Assembly: GCA_001662425.1 (NCBI GenBank)
Contig: BDDC01000125.1
Coordinates: forward strand, 35,751 to 99,750
From: Chlamydomonas sphaeroides
Lineage: Eukaryota; Chlorophyta; Chlorophyceae; Chlamydomonadales; Chlamydomonadaceae
Length of the DNA stretch: 64,000 nucleotides
Direction: 5' to 3'
In this document: positions 27,001 to 42,000 of the stretch, piece after piece
Numbering within the stretch: the first letter of the stretch is position 1
How the letters are laid out: each line of letters begins with the position of its first letter
Made by a program: the position numbers and the translations under genes
The notes under the pieces: generated by a model
Database searches by the model: none
What the model was told of the DNA's origin: nothing
What the model saw: the letters and a program-made list of their open reading frames with translations, nothing else

Positions 27001-30000
27001 CAAAAGATACCAAAAATGCAATGCACGCAGTACGTGCGTATGCGTGTCACGGCTGGGAGGTCAGCCATTAACCCGTGTGTGCCTGCCCCACGCTTTCCTG
27101 CCGCTATCCACATACAGCCTCGTCAGTGGCTCCGCAGCATGTGGAGGTGGCCGAGGTGTCGGGAGACGGCCTGCCCGACCTCATGGTGGGGGTGGGGCGG
27201 TGCCTCCGCGGTGGCTGCATGCTATGGAAGGCCGTGCAGGCCTCCGTAGCATGCCCAGGCTCCTGCATGCAGGCCGAAGCATGGCGTGACGTCAATTGTG
27301 GCAGTCATCGAACCGCTCGTACGGCTGCAAACCCCCGCTACCCATACTGCAGGTGGCTAGCAACTGCCCCTGGGACAACGGCGCCTCGCTGATCGGCTTC
27401 CAGCAGCCACCGCCCACGTCGCTTGCTGTGGACGCAGACAGGCTTATTTTGCCGTCAATCAGCGCACGCACATGCGGCGATGGCATCCCTATCTGGTCGC
27501 GCGAGGGTAGGGCGTGGGGCTTCTCAGTTCCGTCGAGTATCTGCTGAAGACCTGTGTGGGGGGTTAAGCGCTTGGCTGCCAAAGTTGCTGGCGATCCCTG
27601 CCTTGCTTGCTTGATGAGCCGCTCCACCGCCGCGGCCCTTGCTCTGCTGACACTACCTTGATTTGCCCCGCTGCCGTGCTTCACAGAGTGCGACGAAGGA
27701 GGCCAAGGTCAGTTACATTGGGGTACAATCACGTAGGGACAGCTGGACTCGAACGATGCCAAGCCTATGGGCCCGCCGGCCGCGTACTCTGTGCAGCCAA
27801 AAGCTCCGCCGACACCGACGCGCTCCTTGCCCCACGCCCTCAGGCAACACCGCCTGCTCACCGGGCTGCCGCATCTACCGCGACCGCTTCGTCGTTCGTC
27901 CCTCTGCCAACGAGGTCTTTATCACCTTCGGCGGCCGTGGCACGGTTCTGGAGCGCTTTGGTGTCAACTACAACATGTACGGCCAGGTACGTAATATAGA
28001 TGTAGGCACGCACACCAGCAAGTGTCGGCCTTGCTTGCCTGCCTTGCCCGCACGTGCTCAATGCGGCATTCGGCTGTCGCTCATGGGCATAGCGACAGTT
28101 GTCGGCCGCCTGCGCTTGCAGAGATTCATGTGTGCTTCGAGGCCATTCTTTACGGGAGTTTGGTCCTCGAGCCCCGGCCCTAGATAGGGATCTTGACCAA
28201 ACGGTTGCTTGCGGACCCCTGCGTGATGCTTACGCCTTCCCATGCTTGCTTGCCTGCAGGTCCGCAACTTCCGGGAGCTGCGCGAGAGCCCCGAAGCGCC
28301 GCTGCTACTCACCGGCTTCTTCAACGGCACCTCGGAGAACGGTGAGCCAAGCAAGCAGGCTAGCTAGGGCGGTTCATTCGTGGGCGAGGGCCAGGGCAGG
28401 ATGATGGCGGCCAGCTGCTGCAGTCTCGCTTGCATGCAGTGGCATGTATATGCGCATGCGATGCAATGTGGTGCAAGCGACGGACTTCTGCTATGTATTC
28501 CATCCACAGCCTTTCCCACCAACGAGCCCATTAAGGTGCATCGCCAGCGTGGCCTGGTTCCGGGCACGCCCTTCCAGTGGAGGTGAGCCACCCATGGCAC
28601 GCTACATATACATACACGCAACCCAGGCCCCTCTGGCGGAATCGCGCACAGCGCACATTGCAGCGTAGATGATAATCAGGCATGCACCATTCTAAATTTT
28701 GCCATATCGCTCTATGAGGCGTGTCCCTGTCCTGAATGCAACACGCCACATATACATCCCTTGCTCGTGCAGGGCGTCATACCAGACAGACCTCACCCGC
28801 CCTCAGCTACCTCCTTGGAACGATGCCGAGACCTCGCCCCAGAGCGACCCCACGTTCCGTGCGGCTGTCTCCACCTGTGGTTGCTCGCCCGACAACTCCA
28901 ACGGCCAGCCCGTCAACCTGGTGGTGGAGCAGCGGTTCGCGTCGATCGAATTTAGGTTCGTACAGTAGGATTGTGGCTGGCTGTGTGTCAGTCGGGCTGC
29001 TGTGCTGTACACGCTGTCCCACACCACGCTCAATCCCACACGGCAGCTGGACGGTGGGCAGCGCCTGCGAGAGCTCAGTGTCCATCACGCGGGCGCTGGT
29101 GGACCCCATCGGCGAGGAGCCGGGCAACGCCACCACCGTGGCGCAGCTGTCCATTGGTAGGCCAGGGCATGCTGTTATGAGGGAGGAAGCGGCTTGTGCC
29201 TGGTCGTATTCGGGGCTTGGGTGCTGGAATCATACCACCTGGGCTGGCCGCGTGTGCCGTGGGGATGAAGTCGTGGCAGGGTATGGTAGGGGGCCTGTTC
29301 GTTATGTATGGTCGACCTTGCGCGCACCCATTGCCGCCGGCGGTCAGGCCTGGCTTGCGGCACCGACTACCGGCCCTCGCGCACCGAGGTGGACGAGGAC
29401 ATTGTGCGGGACGGACTGCAGGTGCGCACGTGCCGCTGAGGGTTTAAAAAAAGGGTCACTCCGACAGAACAATAAAGGCCGAACGTCAGTAAATGGATTC
29501 AATATAGACAACAAGGTTGTGCCTCACACAGGCCCGGCATCTAGCATGATTGCACTGACATGACACGCGGATGAGTGCTGCACTACTACTTCCTCCTATC
29601 CAGCCCCTCGCTGAGCACCTCGGCCGATGCCCTCGCCTCCCGCTGCCAGGTCGGCATGACCTACCGCTACTGCGTCATCGTCAGCTCCGCCGCAACCTCG
29701 CTCTACTTCCTGGACCCAGCCAACCCGCTGCAGCTGTCTCGCTTCGTCAGCCTGCCCGAGTGCCGGGACGTCAAGATTCAGTGGGCCGGACAAGTCACTG
29801 GAGAGGTCAGGGTTCCGCCTTTCTTGGGAGCTCGCTCGTTGAGGCGTGTGCTCACGCACACATCTGAAGCCATGCTGCCAACCGGCCTCGGCTTCCGCAA
29901 CCCCGCTACCTCCCCAGGTTCGCACTAAGTTTGACACTCCCGCACCTGGCATCCGACTGACGGCCCGCCTGCTCGGCAGCCCCTACGTTGTTTCCACCAC

Positions 30001-33000
30001 GGCTGACGACAGCGGCCGCTACACACTGACCCTGCAGTCAGATGCGCCCGGCTGCGACCCCATCGGCGCACCCGAATCGTGCCTCAGCCAGCTCATCAGG
30101 TGTGCTGGGATTGAGCCTGTGTCCAAACTGCATGCATCCGCAGATAGTTTACCGTGTCACAGATATGTGGATGCATGCCCGGAACCACCATGCAGGTCAT
30201 ATCCGGCAGCATGCATATTGAGACCCCCTCTGACGTTGTTTGTGCCGCCACACTATCCACGTTAATCCTCAGGCTGACTGCCAGCGCGCGCACCAAACTC
30301 CGCAGCGGGCGTGTCATCCGTCACACATTCTCCATGAACAACCGCCTGGGCGCCGCCCAGACGCTGGCCCTGCAGCACATGCAGGTGCAGGAGAGCGTGC
30401 GCATCCTAGACGAGTCCTCGCTGCCCATTGCAGGCCACGTCAGGTGCGGTCAGGCGCTTCAAGCAACTCGTGCGTGTTACTGCGGACGAGCAAACGTTCT
30501 GACGTGTGCTGCTGGCCGATCGATTGATTTGCAGGTGGCCGGGCACACTCGCCAATGCCGGCTTCAGTCAGACACGCGGCTGCCCCATCGAGGGTACGGT
30601 ATCACCGTGCGTGATACTCCCTTGCCGGGGACCAATCGTCCTGCCGTCAGCACCCGTTTTCCGTCCCGTCTGCCCCGCTCTCCAGGCGCGCGTGTCTGCG
30701 CCGTGGCCCACCGAGACAACAGCACCATCTCCTGCGCCACCTCGGACCCGGGCGATGGGGCTTTCCTGGTGGTTGCCGGCATCGGCGCATACGCCCGGCT
30801 CACCGTGCGGTACAACAACCACACCTTCGCAATCAGCATGCCGCCCACTATTGAGGTGAGCGAGGCGGTCGAATGGGTCATCAATAGCAGTAGAACCGCT
30901 TTTCGATTCAGGCCTTGCTTGATGTGCGCCCGCTAATTGCTCGATTGGGTCCACACAACACACACAGGTCGAGGACAGCGGCGCGTTCGAGATCATGTCG
31001 CCGCAGTACGACGTCGACATTCGGGACATTGAGACGCGGCGGCTGCGTGTGGGCTTGGTGGGAGGCCTGTGCGAGTACGCGCTTGGCCGCGTGACACTTC
31101 AGGTGAGATCTCAGGGCGGGAGGGCAACATACCACGGTTGCGGGTGTGGGGACTCGTGCTCAATCACAGACGGCCCGCCTTCCTTGATTAAATGACGTGG
31201 GCTTTGTACGTGTCGTGGCGATTGCTAGTGAAATCATTTCTAGGAAAGCAACACATAACGCACGCAGCAGCCACTGCCCTGTGTCATGGAGCGGTCCATG
31301 ATGTGTTCCACCCTACCTCCGCGCCCTCCCCTACCTCACTCAGTTCACTGCTTACCAGTGCGAGGACCAGAGCAACCAGCGCTCGGTGCGTGACAAGGCG
31401 CCAGGCTCTGACGAGTCTGTAGCTAGCCTGCGGGTTGGCGGCTGCATGCACACGGCATCACGCTGCCGTCGACTGTGCACATCATCATGCCTCGTGCTCA
31501 CCTGCTGCCGCCCTTCTGACTCCCTGCTGCTGGTGGGCCCACAGCAACAGCGCCGCGTGGACCTGGACGCGACCATGCCGTACACGTGAGTCGTGTTTGC
31601 CGTACGGATTGCACCACGTCCCTGAGAACGAACAAACCGCAAATGCAAGCGGTGGCCACCTGGAAGGAGTAACAAGGGCAGCCGGCTTTGAAAGTATCGG
31701 CAGTAGTGTCGCTAACTCACACCCAGCTAGCTAGGCCCAGCTAGGCTCAGAGCACGCCGCCCTGCCTTGAAGCTTGTTCCACGGCCATGCTGCTCCCATG
31801 CCGCTATCCCCACGTACAGCGACTTCGACATGCCGGCCCTGCCCTGGGACATTTCGTTTGTGGAGCTGGATGATGAGATCCCCGGCCTCAGCGTGGAGGC
31901 GGTGCAGCAGTACCTGCTCATCACAAACCAGGTGAGCTTGGTACATACATACTTATCTTCTTGATGACGATAGCGCCTTAGGTTCGTTTGTCAGGCTCAC
32001 TAGCAGGCTGACCACATACACTCGCTCGTGCACAAGCGCCTGATGTCGCCTTTGACCCGCTGCTGCCGCTGACATTACACGTGCGTCGCACAGATCACCC
32101 AGTTTGCCAACCTGTCGGCCGAGCCACCGCAAGACCAGGTCGCCAACCCCACGATCGTGCGGTGGCAATTTATGGCCGCTAACGATATCGAGCTTGAGGT
32201 TGGTGTGGCGCTGGGCACTCTGGCTGGCCCGAGGCACATCCTCTGACATCGTCTCATGCCTCTATCGATGGCATTGCGTGCGTGCCACCACGGCATGTGC
32301 GTGGGTGCTAGCTTGCGACACCTTATACTGCATTATTATGACGGACCCATAGGTGTGCCGTGACTTCCAAGGCAGCTCCATCATGTGCGGGTCATTCAGC
32401 CTACGCAAGAGCTGCGCCCCCAACACCTGGGTAAGCCGAGTGGGCTGCCAGGAAGGGAGATGTATGCACCCGTCATTGCCGCGCCACCACGTACGGCAAC
32501 CCCAGCCTGCTCCACACGCCCCATGTCTAGTCTAGGCCGACTTGACTGCCCCATTCATTTCTTACCGTTGTTGTTATTGCAGGGGCCCGCCATGCAGTCG
32601 GTGTACTCGGCCTTCGACCCGCCCGACAGTGCGCTGTTCTTCAAGGACGTCGTGCTGCTGCGGAGGGGTGAGCCGCGGCATGGGTTACATGGGTGCGGGC
32701 TGTCCTTACTTGGCAAGCGGTACTTGGCGATGTCATAGGCAGATACATGCGCTAGGGTCAGGGAGACGAGGGAGTATGCAGTGACAACGAAGGACTACAT
32801 TAGCTGACGTGTGGTGCACGCCCCTGCCTCGCCGTGTATACACATGTGTGTTGCGACCAGCCGCCCGCTACAAGACGCGCATCCGGCTGTACCAGATGTA
32901 CGGCAGCCTGCGGTGCGACAACGTCAACGCCCAAGTGCTCATCCAGGCGCGGCCGAATAGAGGGAACAAACGGGCTGCTTTCTTGCGCGCTCGACGTAGC

Positions 33001-36000
33001 TGCGCCTGGATGCCGAGCCCTAGCTTGGCCACGCACACGTGCTGCCCGCCATCCTGAGACCCGTGCTTCCTCCTGCTTCTCCCTCGTTCCTTTGGATCGC
33101 AGGACAGCATCTCTGGCGAGGTCGACACCAACAAGTGCTCCGTCAAGAACCGCGGCTGCACGCTGCCGGTGCGCACTATGCGCACGCACATGGCGGGGCA
33201 TCCTTAAGTCATCAGTGCGTGTGTGCATCGATGTGCACCAACTCCCCGCTGCCGGCGTGGGTTAACATGCTCGCTGCTGCCCCTTCCGTGTGGTGAAAAT
33301 TGTCTTTAACGTGCCCTAAGGTGACCTTGAAGAACGCCACCAACACCTCGGAACTGGTATATGACCTCGTCCCGCTGTCCATTAACTTTGGGGCCGTCAC
33401 TGCCTACTCCACACCGCTCTCCGTCATTGCCAGCAGCGTGGGCTGGCCTTCGCGGACCTTCCTGCTCTACTCCATTGTTGAGGTGCGCGGTCGAGCCCTC
33501 TATTGCTTGATGAGCCGTGCTGTCAGTGCCTTATATGCATATCCCTATGTCGCGCACCGGTGTATGGCCCCACTCCTCGGCTACCGCCAGGGCACGGAGT
33601 CCCGCCTGGGCACCGGATACATCGAGATCCCCATTCCGGTACCACTGCTCATCCTGCGAGACCCACCAGGTGAGGGCATACCGCGCATGAGCGGGCATGA
33701 GTGCGGCTACTGTGTATCTAGAACACGGTGGTGGTGGTAAACTAGCTAATAGAGTTGTGGATCCCAGGATTGGCTATATATTGGCCACTGCATCCGTGAG
33801 CACCCCTCATTGTACAGCGCATCGCCCTGCGACTGATGACCTCGCAGGCGACGGCAGCTACGCCAAGCTGGAGAGCAGCATCTCCACGGCCGTGAAGCTG
33901 AGCATGATCAACAACGACCAGCTCACCTGCGGCGGAGTGGTGAGTGATGCGCTTGTGTGCACCGGCCGCATCGGATCGAGCAGCAGTTGGGCACCTTGAG
34001 ACGACACGGCCAGCACCAGCCACCAGCCACAAGGCACCAGCCAGTAGTGAGCCGCAATGCTCCGTGTCAACTACAAGGTTGGCATGGACTTGGCACCAGA
34101 AACGGGTCACTAGGATTGCATCTGTAATGCATTTCCCGCACTCCCCACGTACACCCGCAGGGCGATGCCGAGGTCTTCCAGAAGGCCCTTCCATGGAACC
34201 TCTTCAACGGTGACCGGTCAGGGGTCTGGATGAACGGTCGGAGTGACTCGGGAAACGCAGCCGCATGTATGCAGCGCCCCACGTCTGTGTTTTTGCAGCT
34301 AGTGTTTCATACCGCCTCTGCAATGCACATTATACTAGGCTCAATCTCAGCCAAGCAGTGTTCATTGAGGCATGAAGCCTGGGGAGCGGCCGCAGCTAGC
34401 CCAGCCACTGCCCCAGCCATTTGACTGTTACTTGCAGCGCGCCATCGGTGTATGCTGGGCCGGTGCCTATACCCTGAGTTGTGCATCGGCACCGCCGCAG
34501 CCATCATGTGTCACCTTACTTGCGTGTTGAACCACATCCGGCCCCTCTCTATCTGCCCGTCCTTGCTTGCGACCCTTTAAAATGCGCAGCCATCCCCTTT
34601 TACAAGTTTGGCATGACGGAAAAGCTCGCGGACTCCATGACAGACACAGTCAGCCTGGTCAAAGAGGTGCGTGCTTGCGAGTTGGCGTCGGAGAGCCGGC
34701 AGCGCACCTAAAGCACTCCGCAGAACGAATGCTCCGCAAACGAACCATTCCACAAACATCGATCCATGCATGCTTACTAGCACTCCACCAGGCAGCAGTC
34801 CAAAAGTGCAGACCCGACCACCAGCATGCGCCCGCCCCCCTGGCGACCGCCATCCTGCACCACCACCTTATCATTATCATGACTTTCACAATCATTGCCA
34901 CCCCACCTGCTGGACTCCAGGCCAAGAAGCTCATGGGCGCCACCAAGCTGAGCACCTTTGCGTCCATCAAGGCGGCGGCGGTCAAGGGCCTGCAGGTGCT
35001 CAAGACGGCGCTGACCAAGGAGGGCGTGCTGACGGCGCTCAAGGCCGTGGGGGGCGCCATCACGTCGATCACCAAGGACCAGCTCAAGGGCGGCGGCAAG
35101 TACTTTTGGAAGGTCTACAAGGGCACCAAGCTGAACGACCCCAACGACCGGTCGCCGGATCCCACCGGCCTGGATCGCGGCCGCGGCGGCGGCCTCACCT
35201 TCCGCCAGGTGGGTGCAGATAGTCACTGTGGTGAAACGGCTGCGCTGTGTGGGTGAGCTAGGGTATGCACGCATGGGGGTAGCCTTAATCGATGATGAGT
35301 GTTAGTGTGAGTATGAGTAGTATGAGGCTGACGATGATCCCTACCCACCGGCACGCACCCTGCTCCGCGTGTACGTGCGCGCGGGTCGCCGGAATGTGTC
35401 ACAGATCGCGGATGCCAACGAGGCCATCAAGCAGTTGTTTGACAAGGCCGGCCTGTAAGTGTATGTATGCGTGGGAGACAGCATTGCAACTCTGCGAAGT
35501 CGGGATGGCATGGCTGCTGGATAGAGTGCGTGGTCCGGCAGCAAGGCGTGTTGAAGCCTCACCGCCTAACGCAATCCTCTCAATAATGGGCTCCCCGCTA
35601 TGTATGCATTCGCTCCAATGCATTGCGCTCAGGCCGGCTGATCCCGAGACGCGCTTTATCGCCGTCTCCGAGCTCGCCACCATGAACGCCGACGAGGCAG
35701 AGAACCTGCTGGCGCGCCTGGTGAGATAGAGATGGAATCCTGCAAGGAACATCACGCCAGTCTTTGCCATGGACACAGCCACACCACTCCAAATCTTGGA
35801 TCTCGGTGCCAGTTTGAAGCATGCTTGCCCCGCCCGCCCTGCCTTAACAGATCTTGCGGCACGACGAGCTTGGGGACGAGCTAGCCGCAGACCCCGAGTA
35901 AGCGATCGAGATATGCGATGCCACATGGCCATGCACGCCATGCATAGCATGGCAAGGGGCCCCCGCAGCTAGTGGTGCACGCAAGCCGCTGTCACCCGGC

Positions 36001-39000
36001 CACCTGACTAGGATTCGGCCCGCTCCACGCACCCGTCCGCAGCCTGCCGGAGATCAACCTGAACTCTCTTTCGGTTGCATTCGCCAAGGTCGATGCGCTG
36101 GCAGTGCAGTGCGGTGCAGTGCGGTGCAGCCGCTTTCACACATTGCCTCTGCAACATCATGCGCGCAGCAGCGGCGGTCGGTCCTATCCTTGCTGCCCAG
36201 CCTAGGGGACGCGGTAGCAGCCAGCACAACCGCCGACCTACGTACGGGGACGACTGCCGTGCACCAAACTAGACCTGTGCGCTGCCTGCATACATGCAGG
36301 ACCCATACGCCATGGGCCCAGGCAATGCCTTGCTCGGAGACGACAAACCGGCACTCCCCGCGTGAGTCGAGCTGCGTACCATAGGGTTCTTAAGCAGCTA
36401 GGTGCGATTTTAAACAATGATACTGTTATCCGGGGGCTGCGGGAAGGGAAGGACGGGGCGCCCCGCTCGGTTACGCCCCTGCCAGCGGCACCGAATCAAT
36501 GGATTGGGCCGGGCTAATTTGGAGGGGCACAAGCGGCGGGCAAGTAAGGGTGCTGAGTGCGGGCTGGGGAGCGCGGCACCTGCCAGAACCTAACGGCTGA
36601 GGGCCATGAGAAGCCACGCACGCAACCCCTCCTATGTGCATGCTTCGTGTCGCCCCAGGTACTACAAATCCGATGACGGGAAATTCCAGCTGAATCCCCG
36701 CGGGTTCACAGCACTGGTGAGTGCGCGCATGTAATGGAAGCGCCCTACAGACTAGCAGGGGCCGTGCTACGCTGGTGCTATCTGGTCACTTGTGGCGGAC
36801 AGAGCAGCTGGTCTCCTTGCTACCGTTGCGTTTGCAAACTTGCTATGATCGCTGTGGCACTGGGTACTGCACTGTGATCTGGCACGCTGCTTGCTATCTT
36901 ACGCAAGCCTCCGTCGTTGCCCCTGTACTGTTTACGTATCGTCGTGTAATCCATTGTGTGCGTTTATCCACTGCACTGCCAACCACAGTTCCCTCAGTGT
37001 GTCAAAAACACGCTCGGGTGAGCCCCTGTGGCTCGCAGCTGGGGTTAGATGTTGATTGTGCTAGCTTGGGAACATATGCCAGCGATGGCGGGCCGCAGCG
37101 GGGCTACTCTATCTGCATGCCTCCGCCGCCCGTACCCACATCATCAACCGTGGTGTGTGCGCCTTGACCCCTGCCTTGGCACAGTGTCGGCTTCGACATT
37201 GATATCGTATCGTGCGCGGGCATTGGGGTTGCGCTATGCCAGCCGGCGCTGCGGGACCGCGGCCAGGCGGGCATCATCAGCGACAAGGTGTGTCTCTGCC
37301 TGCTGGGCCGGGCATTGCGGACTGCTGGCGACGCATGATACTGAAGACCGCTGGGATGGGTTTCTATGACGCGGGCTCAAAAGATTCTAGAGGCCACGGC
37401 ACTGCGTTCACCACGGCCTCGCGTTGCTCTAACGCCGTGCTCTCCATCCAGGCATGGTACAATGGCGAGGATGAGGAGTCGTACTACAAACTTACAATCT
37501 CACGGGAGGAGGGCTTCTCCACGCCCGAGATTAGCAGGTGGGAGTTGCTTGTACTGGTCAGTGCTTGGTCCCTGAGCCCCGGTTGCTTGCTTGCTTGCCA
37601 TCCTATCCTTGTAACAACTCCTCGCCTACCGCATGTTGGTGACCTCTGCAGCCCGGAGATGACGGGAGGTGGCGGCGACATGATCCTGGTGCGTGCGTGG
37701 CATAACTGCTCATCATTGGATAAAAGCAGCGCTGCGCGGGCATGGCGACCGTTGCCACCCGCGCTACCTCGTACGCTGCTGCAGCTGGTGCATGCACGCC
37801 ACGTCATAGATACATGTGCACTCTGTGCAGGCCCCCACCTTTGCCATAATGTTCATCCTTCAAGACAAGCTCGAGTTCGACACAAGCACCTGCCGGCCCA
37901 AGGCCACCATGGGCATCCCCGGCTGGGACCTGCGCGAGAACATGCACGGCACCGCCTGGCACAGGTGCGGACGGGGGCGCGTGGCTGGGCTCATGCAGCT
38001 CCAGCAGGCCTCGCATCTTGCATGGGACGGTGCGAACGGGGCGTTTGACTGCCTGTATCGCATGCACCATCAATCCATGTTGGTCAGCTCCGTACAACAG
38101 GGCTGTGCTATGCACCAAATATAGCAACACAGGATACAATATGTATGCCATACAGCTTACCTGTAGCTAGCTATAGCACTCTGCTCATTTAACAGGGCGG
38201 CTGCGCTATGGTTTATGCGGTTGATGCGGTTGATGCGGTTGATGCGTGCGGTAGCTGCAAGCTCCAGCATTGCAATGCTGAGCAGGACATTATGCCACAT
38301 TCGCGGACTTCTTGCTGCTGACTCACGGTGCCCTACTGAAGCCTGCCTGCCACCCACTCCCCTCCAGCGTGTGGCACATCAAAAATGTGATGCTGCCAGA
38401 GCTCACAAAGAAGTTGGCGGCCGAGCAGGCCAAGCCATTCTTTCAGCGCAGTAGAACCATTATCAACCACCTCGAGCAGGCAAGAGGAGCGCCCAGGTTC
38501 CGCACCGCAGGCCATGCAACTGCATGCATGCCAGAGCTGGCGGCTCGTGCTCGTGTGTTCCAACAGCAGCAGTCACTGCTATGCGTAGTGTTCGTTGCGC
38601 TGTGCTCATGGTCCCGCTTCGTTCGGCTTTCAACATGTCCTCCGCAGGGCATCAAGGGCTGGAACGACATCATGGGCATCTACAACGGCCTCAACGAGCT
38701 GGCTAAGGCCCAGGAGGAGGAGCTGCCCAACTACCAGGCAAGGCCGCGACCATTGACTTTCCTTGCTTGCGACGGCATGTTTCTCGCCAGTGTAGGCAGG
38801 GCTGCCATCGTTCCAAGCATAGCAGGTTCTTTACCGGCTGCGTGCTGCTGTATGTGACGCTGTGCCCCCACAGGTCGGGCAGCAGGACGTCAACGGCCTG
38901 GTGCAGGGCACGGTCGAGGGCATCTGGCAGGATACGCTTGACCGCCACGACGACCGGTGAGTCAAGGAGGCGCCAGGCCTCGCACATCAATTAGGAGCTG

Positions 39001-42000
39001 GCGGGATGGACTCCTGTGCCATGCGGGTAATCTTGCGGTCCGTCATCATGGCTCCCATGTGCGTAAAGCCACCTTGTTGCGCTTGTACCCAACAGCAATA
39101 TTCAAGCATATGAGGGCCGCGGCATTGACACGGAACGGCTGGAGAAGTCCCCCGTGTGGAAGCAGGGCTTCTATGAGGGTGCGCAGGCCTGCAGAGCGAC
39201 GGATGCATGCACAAGCGGCACACACGCTCGGCGCCACAGCTAGCGTGCGCCACAACCAACCCCCACTGTGTGACAATGCACATGCGACATACATGCCTGC
39301 AGGCAATGAGAAGCTGCAGCAGCTCATGCTGCGCACCCAGACCTACATGGACGACAGCGGCGACCAGAACAACATCGTGGTCAAGCCGCACCAGAAGGCG
39401 GCCGTGGGCGGTGTCATGGCGGGCAAGCAGCTGGACGTGCTGAACCAGGCATATGGAGTCAAGTTCAACACCTTCTCGTTCTCGGGGGGTGGTGGCAGCT
39501 ACTCGTACAGCTTCAAGACCGCATCTACACTTTCCACAAAGGTGCGGAGCAGGGGACGGATACGATGCAGGCCTGGAGTCTAGATAGCTGGGAGGCAGGG
39601 CAGCAGTCGGGTTACATGCTGCAGGCTGACGTCTATCTGCCCACCTCGCATCTTGGCTCCCGCGCGCACAGATCGGCTTCTCTGTCAGCTTTAAAGACAT
39701 GTTTGGATTCCAGGGCGGAGGCGGCGGAGGCACAGGCTTCTGGTGAGTCAGCACGTGTATGTGTGTGCGGTACGGGGCCCCAAGGGCCACACGGGCGGCG
39801 GGTGGGCGCGAGCGAGGGGGTAAGAGACACTGCGCCTGCGTGCACTACCGGCGGACCACAGGGTAGCGGCTGCTGGACAGCCAGTGCTAAGCGTGCCCTC
39901 GCCCAACCACCCGCCTGCAGGGTCGAGTCGCATGAGGAAAACCTGTACGGCCTTGAGCTCGAGTTCAGCAGCGAGCTGCTCCAGGAGACCGAGCGGGAGC
40001 GCACCGTTTCCGTGACGTTCAAGTGCGTAGGGATGGCTGGTTGGGTGGCGTAGCGGGCCAGCCACACAGCCACGCGCAGCCCATCACATGCATGCTCGCT
40101 CTGCGGCACAAACTCAACCTTTCGTCTGCCCCGCACGCACCGCACTCCCCGCTCTTTCTCGCAGGGACAAGGACGTGGGCGATCAGTTCCTCGTCAAGGC
40201 ACGTTGAAACGGCGACCATGCACTCGGCGCAGCCATCCTTGCTTGCGCCGTTGCATGCATGTGCCTTGGCTTGGTGGACCGCTGATGGCGTGCTCGAACG
40301 CTACTATGCCAACAGAACCTTCCCGTACGGCCCATCCGTCGTTTGTGTCACCCTGCTGTCGCCTTGCAGATGCGGCCTGATGTTGCTTTTGGCACCCCTA
40401 TGTTTGAGCTGATGGCGGGTGCGTAGGAAATGCATGGGTGATGGATATTTGGGGCTTGTTGCTCGGCCAAGGGTTGCCCGCCGCGTATCAGCCGCACCCA
40501 TGTCCCGTATCACGCATCATGGACGGCGCTGCCCCACACCGCCTTCTTTCCTGGCAGGCCGCTCCAAGTGCCCCTACGAGCCAGGCACCCAGCAGCGCGA
40601 GATGGCGCGCGTTTCGGTGCTGGGCGGCCAGAACAAGAGGGTATGTACGCTGCGGTCAATGCAAACAGCACCGACGTCGGTGCTCGTAAATGCGTCAGTG
40701 TTTTAACCACAAGCCCCTCGCCATCAACCCCGCAGATCAACCTGAAGCAGGGCGACGAGACGCTGTACGAGCTGCTGCTGGAGAACCGCAGCGGCACCGA
40801 CGAGCCAGTGAGCAGCCGCCCGGCTGTGGTGCTGTGCTGCCTGTCTATCTGTTGGTCCCAAACCGGCACATCACCTGCCTTTTCCTCTGATACCCCGCCC
40901 GTATCGCCCCTCCCAGGTGTCCATGATGGTGGAGCCCGACCTGGCGTCCAACAACGCATCCATGTACCTCCAAATGATGGGGGCGCCCTGGATATCGCCC
41001 GTGCCCTTCACGCTGCGGTGCGTGCGAGCGGACTGCTGGGCAGGGACATGCGGCGCAGCACGCACGCGGCTCTCTTCAAGGTGACGCTTTGTGCCCCGCC
41101 GCCTTCCCTCCCATACCGTGTGCCATCGATCCCTCGCAGCGGGCCGTTTGCCCAGCAGACCAAAGCCCTGGTGGGCGCCCGCTGTGGTCCCCTCCACACC
41201 ATGAGCAGCATTGATGTGGTGGCCAAGGGAACCTGCGACGCATGTGAGCGGCGGTCCATCCAGGAGCCGGGAGTGATGTGGCCATGGGAGCCTAGACAAG
41301 CAATGCTTTTGGATGGGAGGTTGCGGCAGCAAGCGCAGGGTAAAGCCCTTGCGTGCCTTCCGTCGTCAAGGATAAGACGGCGTCACACCGACCATGCTCT
41401 GCTCAGTCCACGCATTTATGTATGTCCCTCGCGCATGCAGCCGAGTTCTCTCGCACGTCGCTGACGCTCGAGTGCTACAGCCGCTGCCCGCGGGTGGTGT
41501 GGCCAGAGGTGGGGACAGAGTCTGCAGGGGTGCGGCCACCGGCTGGGCTAGCGCCGGCTGCCTTGCAACCTTGCCAAGCCTTTTTCGCACACGACAACGA
41601 CACGTCTCCATCCTTCCCACCTCATCAGGCCTGGCCTCCGTTCCAGCCCATGATCTTCAACCGCAGCGATGCAGCCCGCAACGAGGTACGTACGGCATGG
41701 AAGGGAATCTCTGCTTGATGCGATAGCGAGCGCTTCACTTCACATGGCCACGCACCCGCACTCCCCTTGATCGCCCCTGCAGACCATCCGGCTGAAGGTG
41801 TTCAACCCGGCCTACACCTACCAGAAGTGGAACACGCACCCGCGCTTGCGCGAGAACGGCACCGTGGTAGGGTACTCGGCCATGCGGTCCCGCCTGCTCT
41901 TATCGTTCCGTCTGCGTCCTCAGCTGCCTTCACCATCTGCTCCTCACCGCCTCCTGCGCCCTCCCCATTCAGATCCTGATGGAGGTGCTCAACCTGGTCA

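Noticed and set aside
26453..27117. Gene boundary between the lectin part and the C-terminal module
   Set aside because: The exon ending at 26,452 leaves one base and the exon at 27,118 supplies two, giving a continuous frame; no start or stop context was seen.
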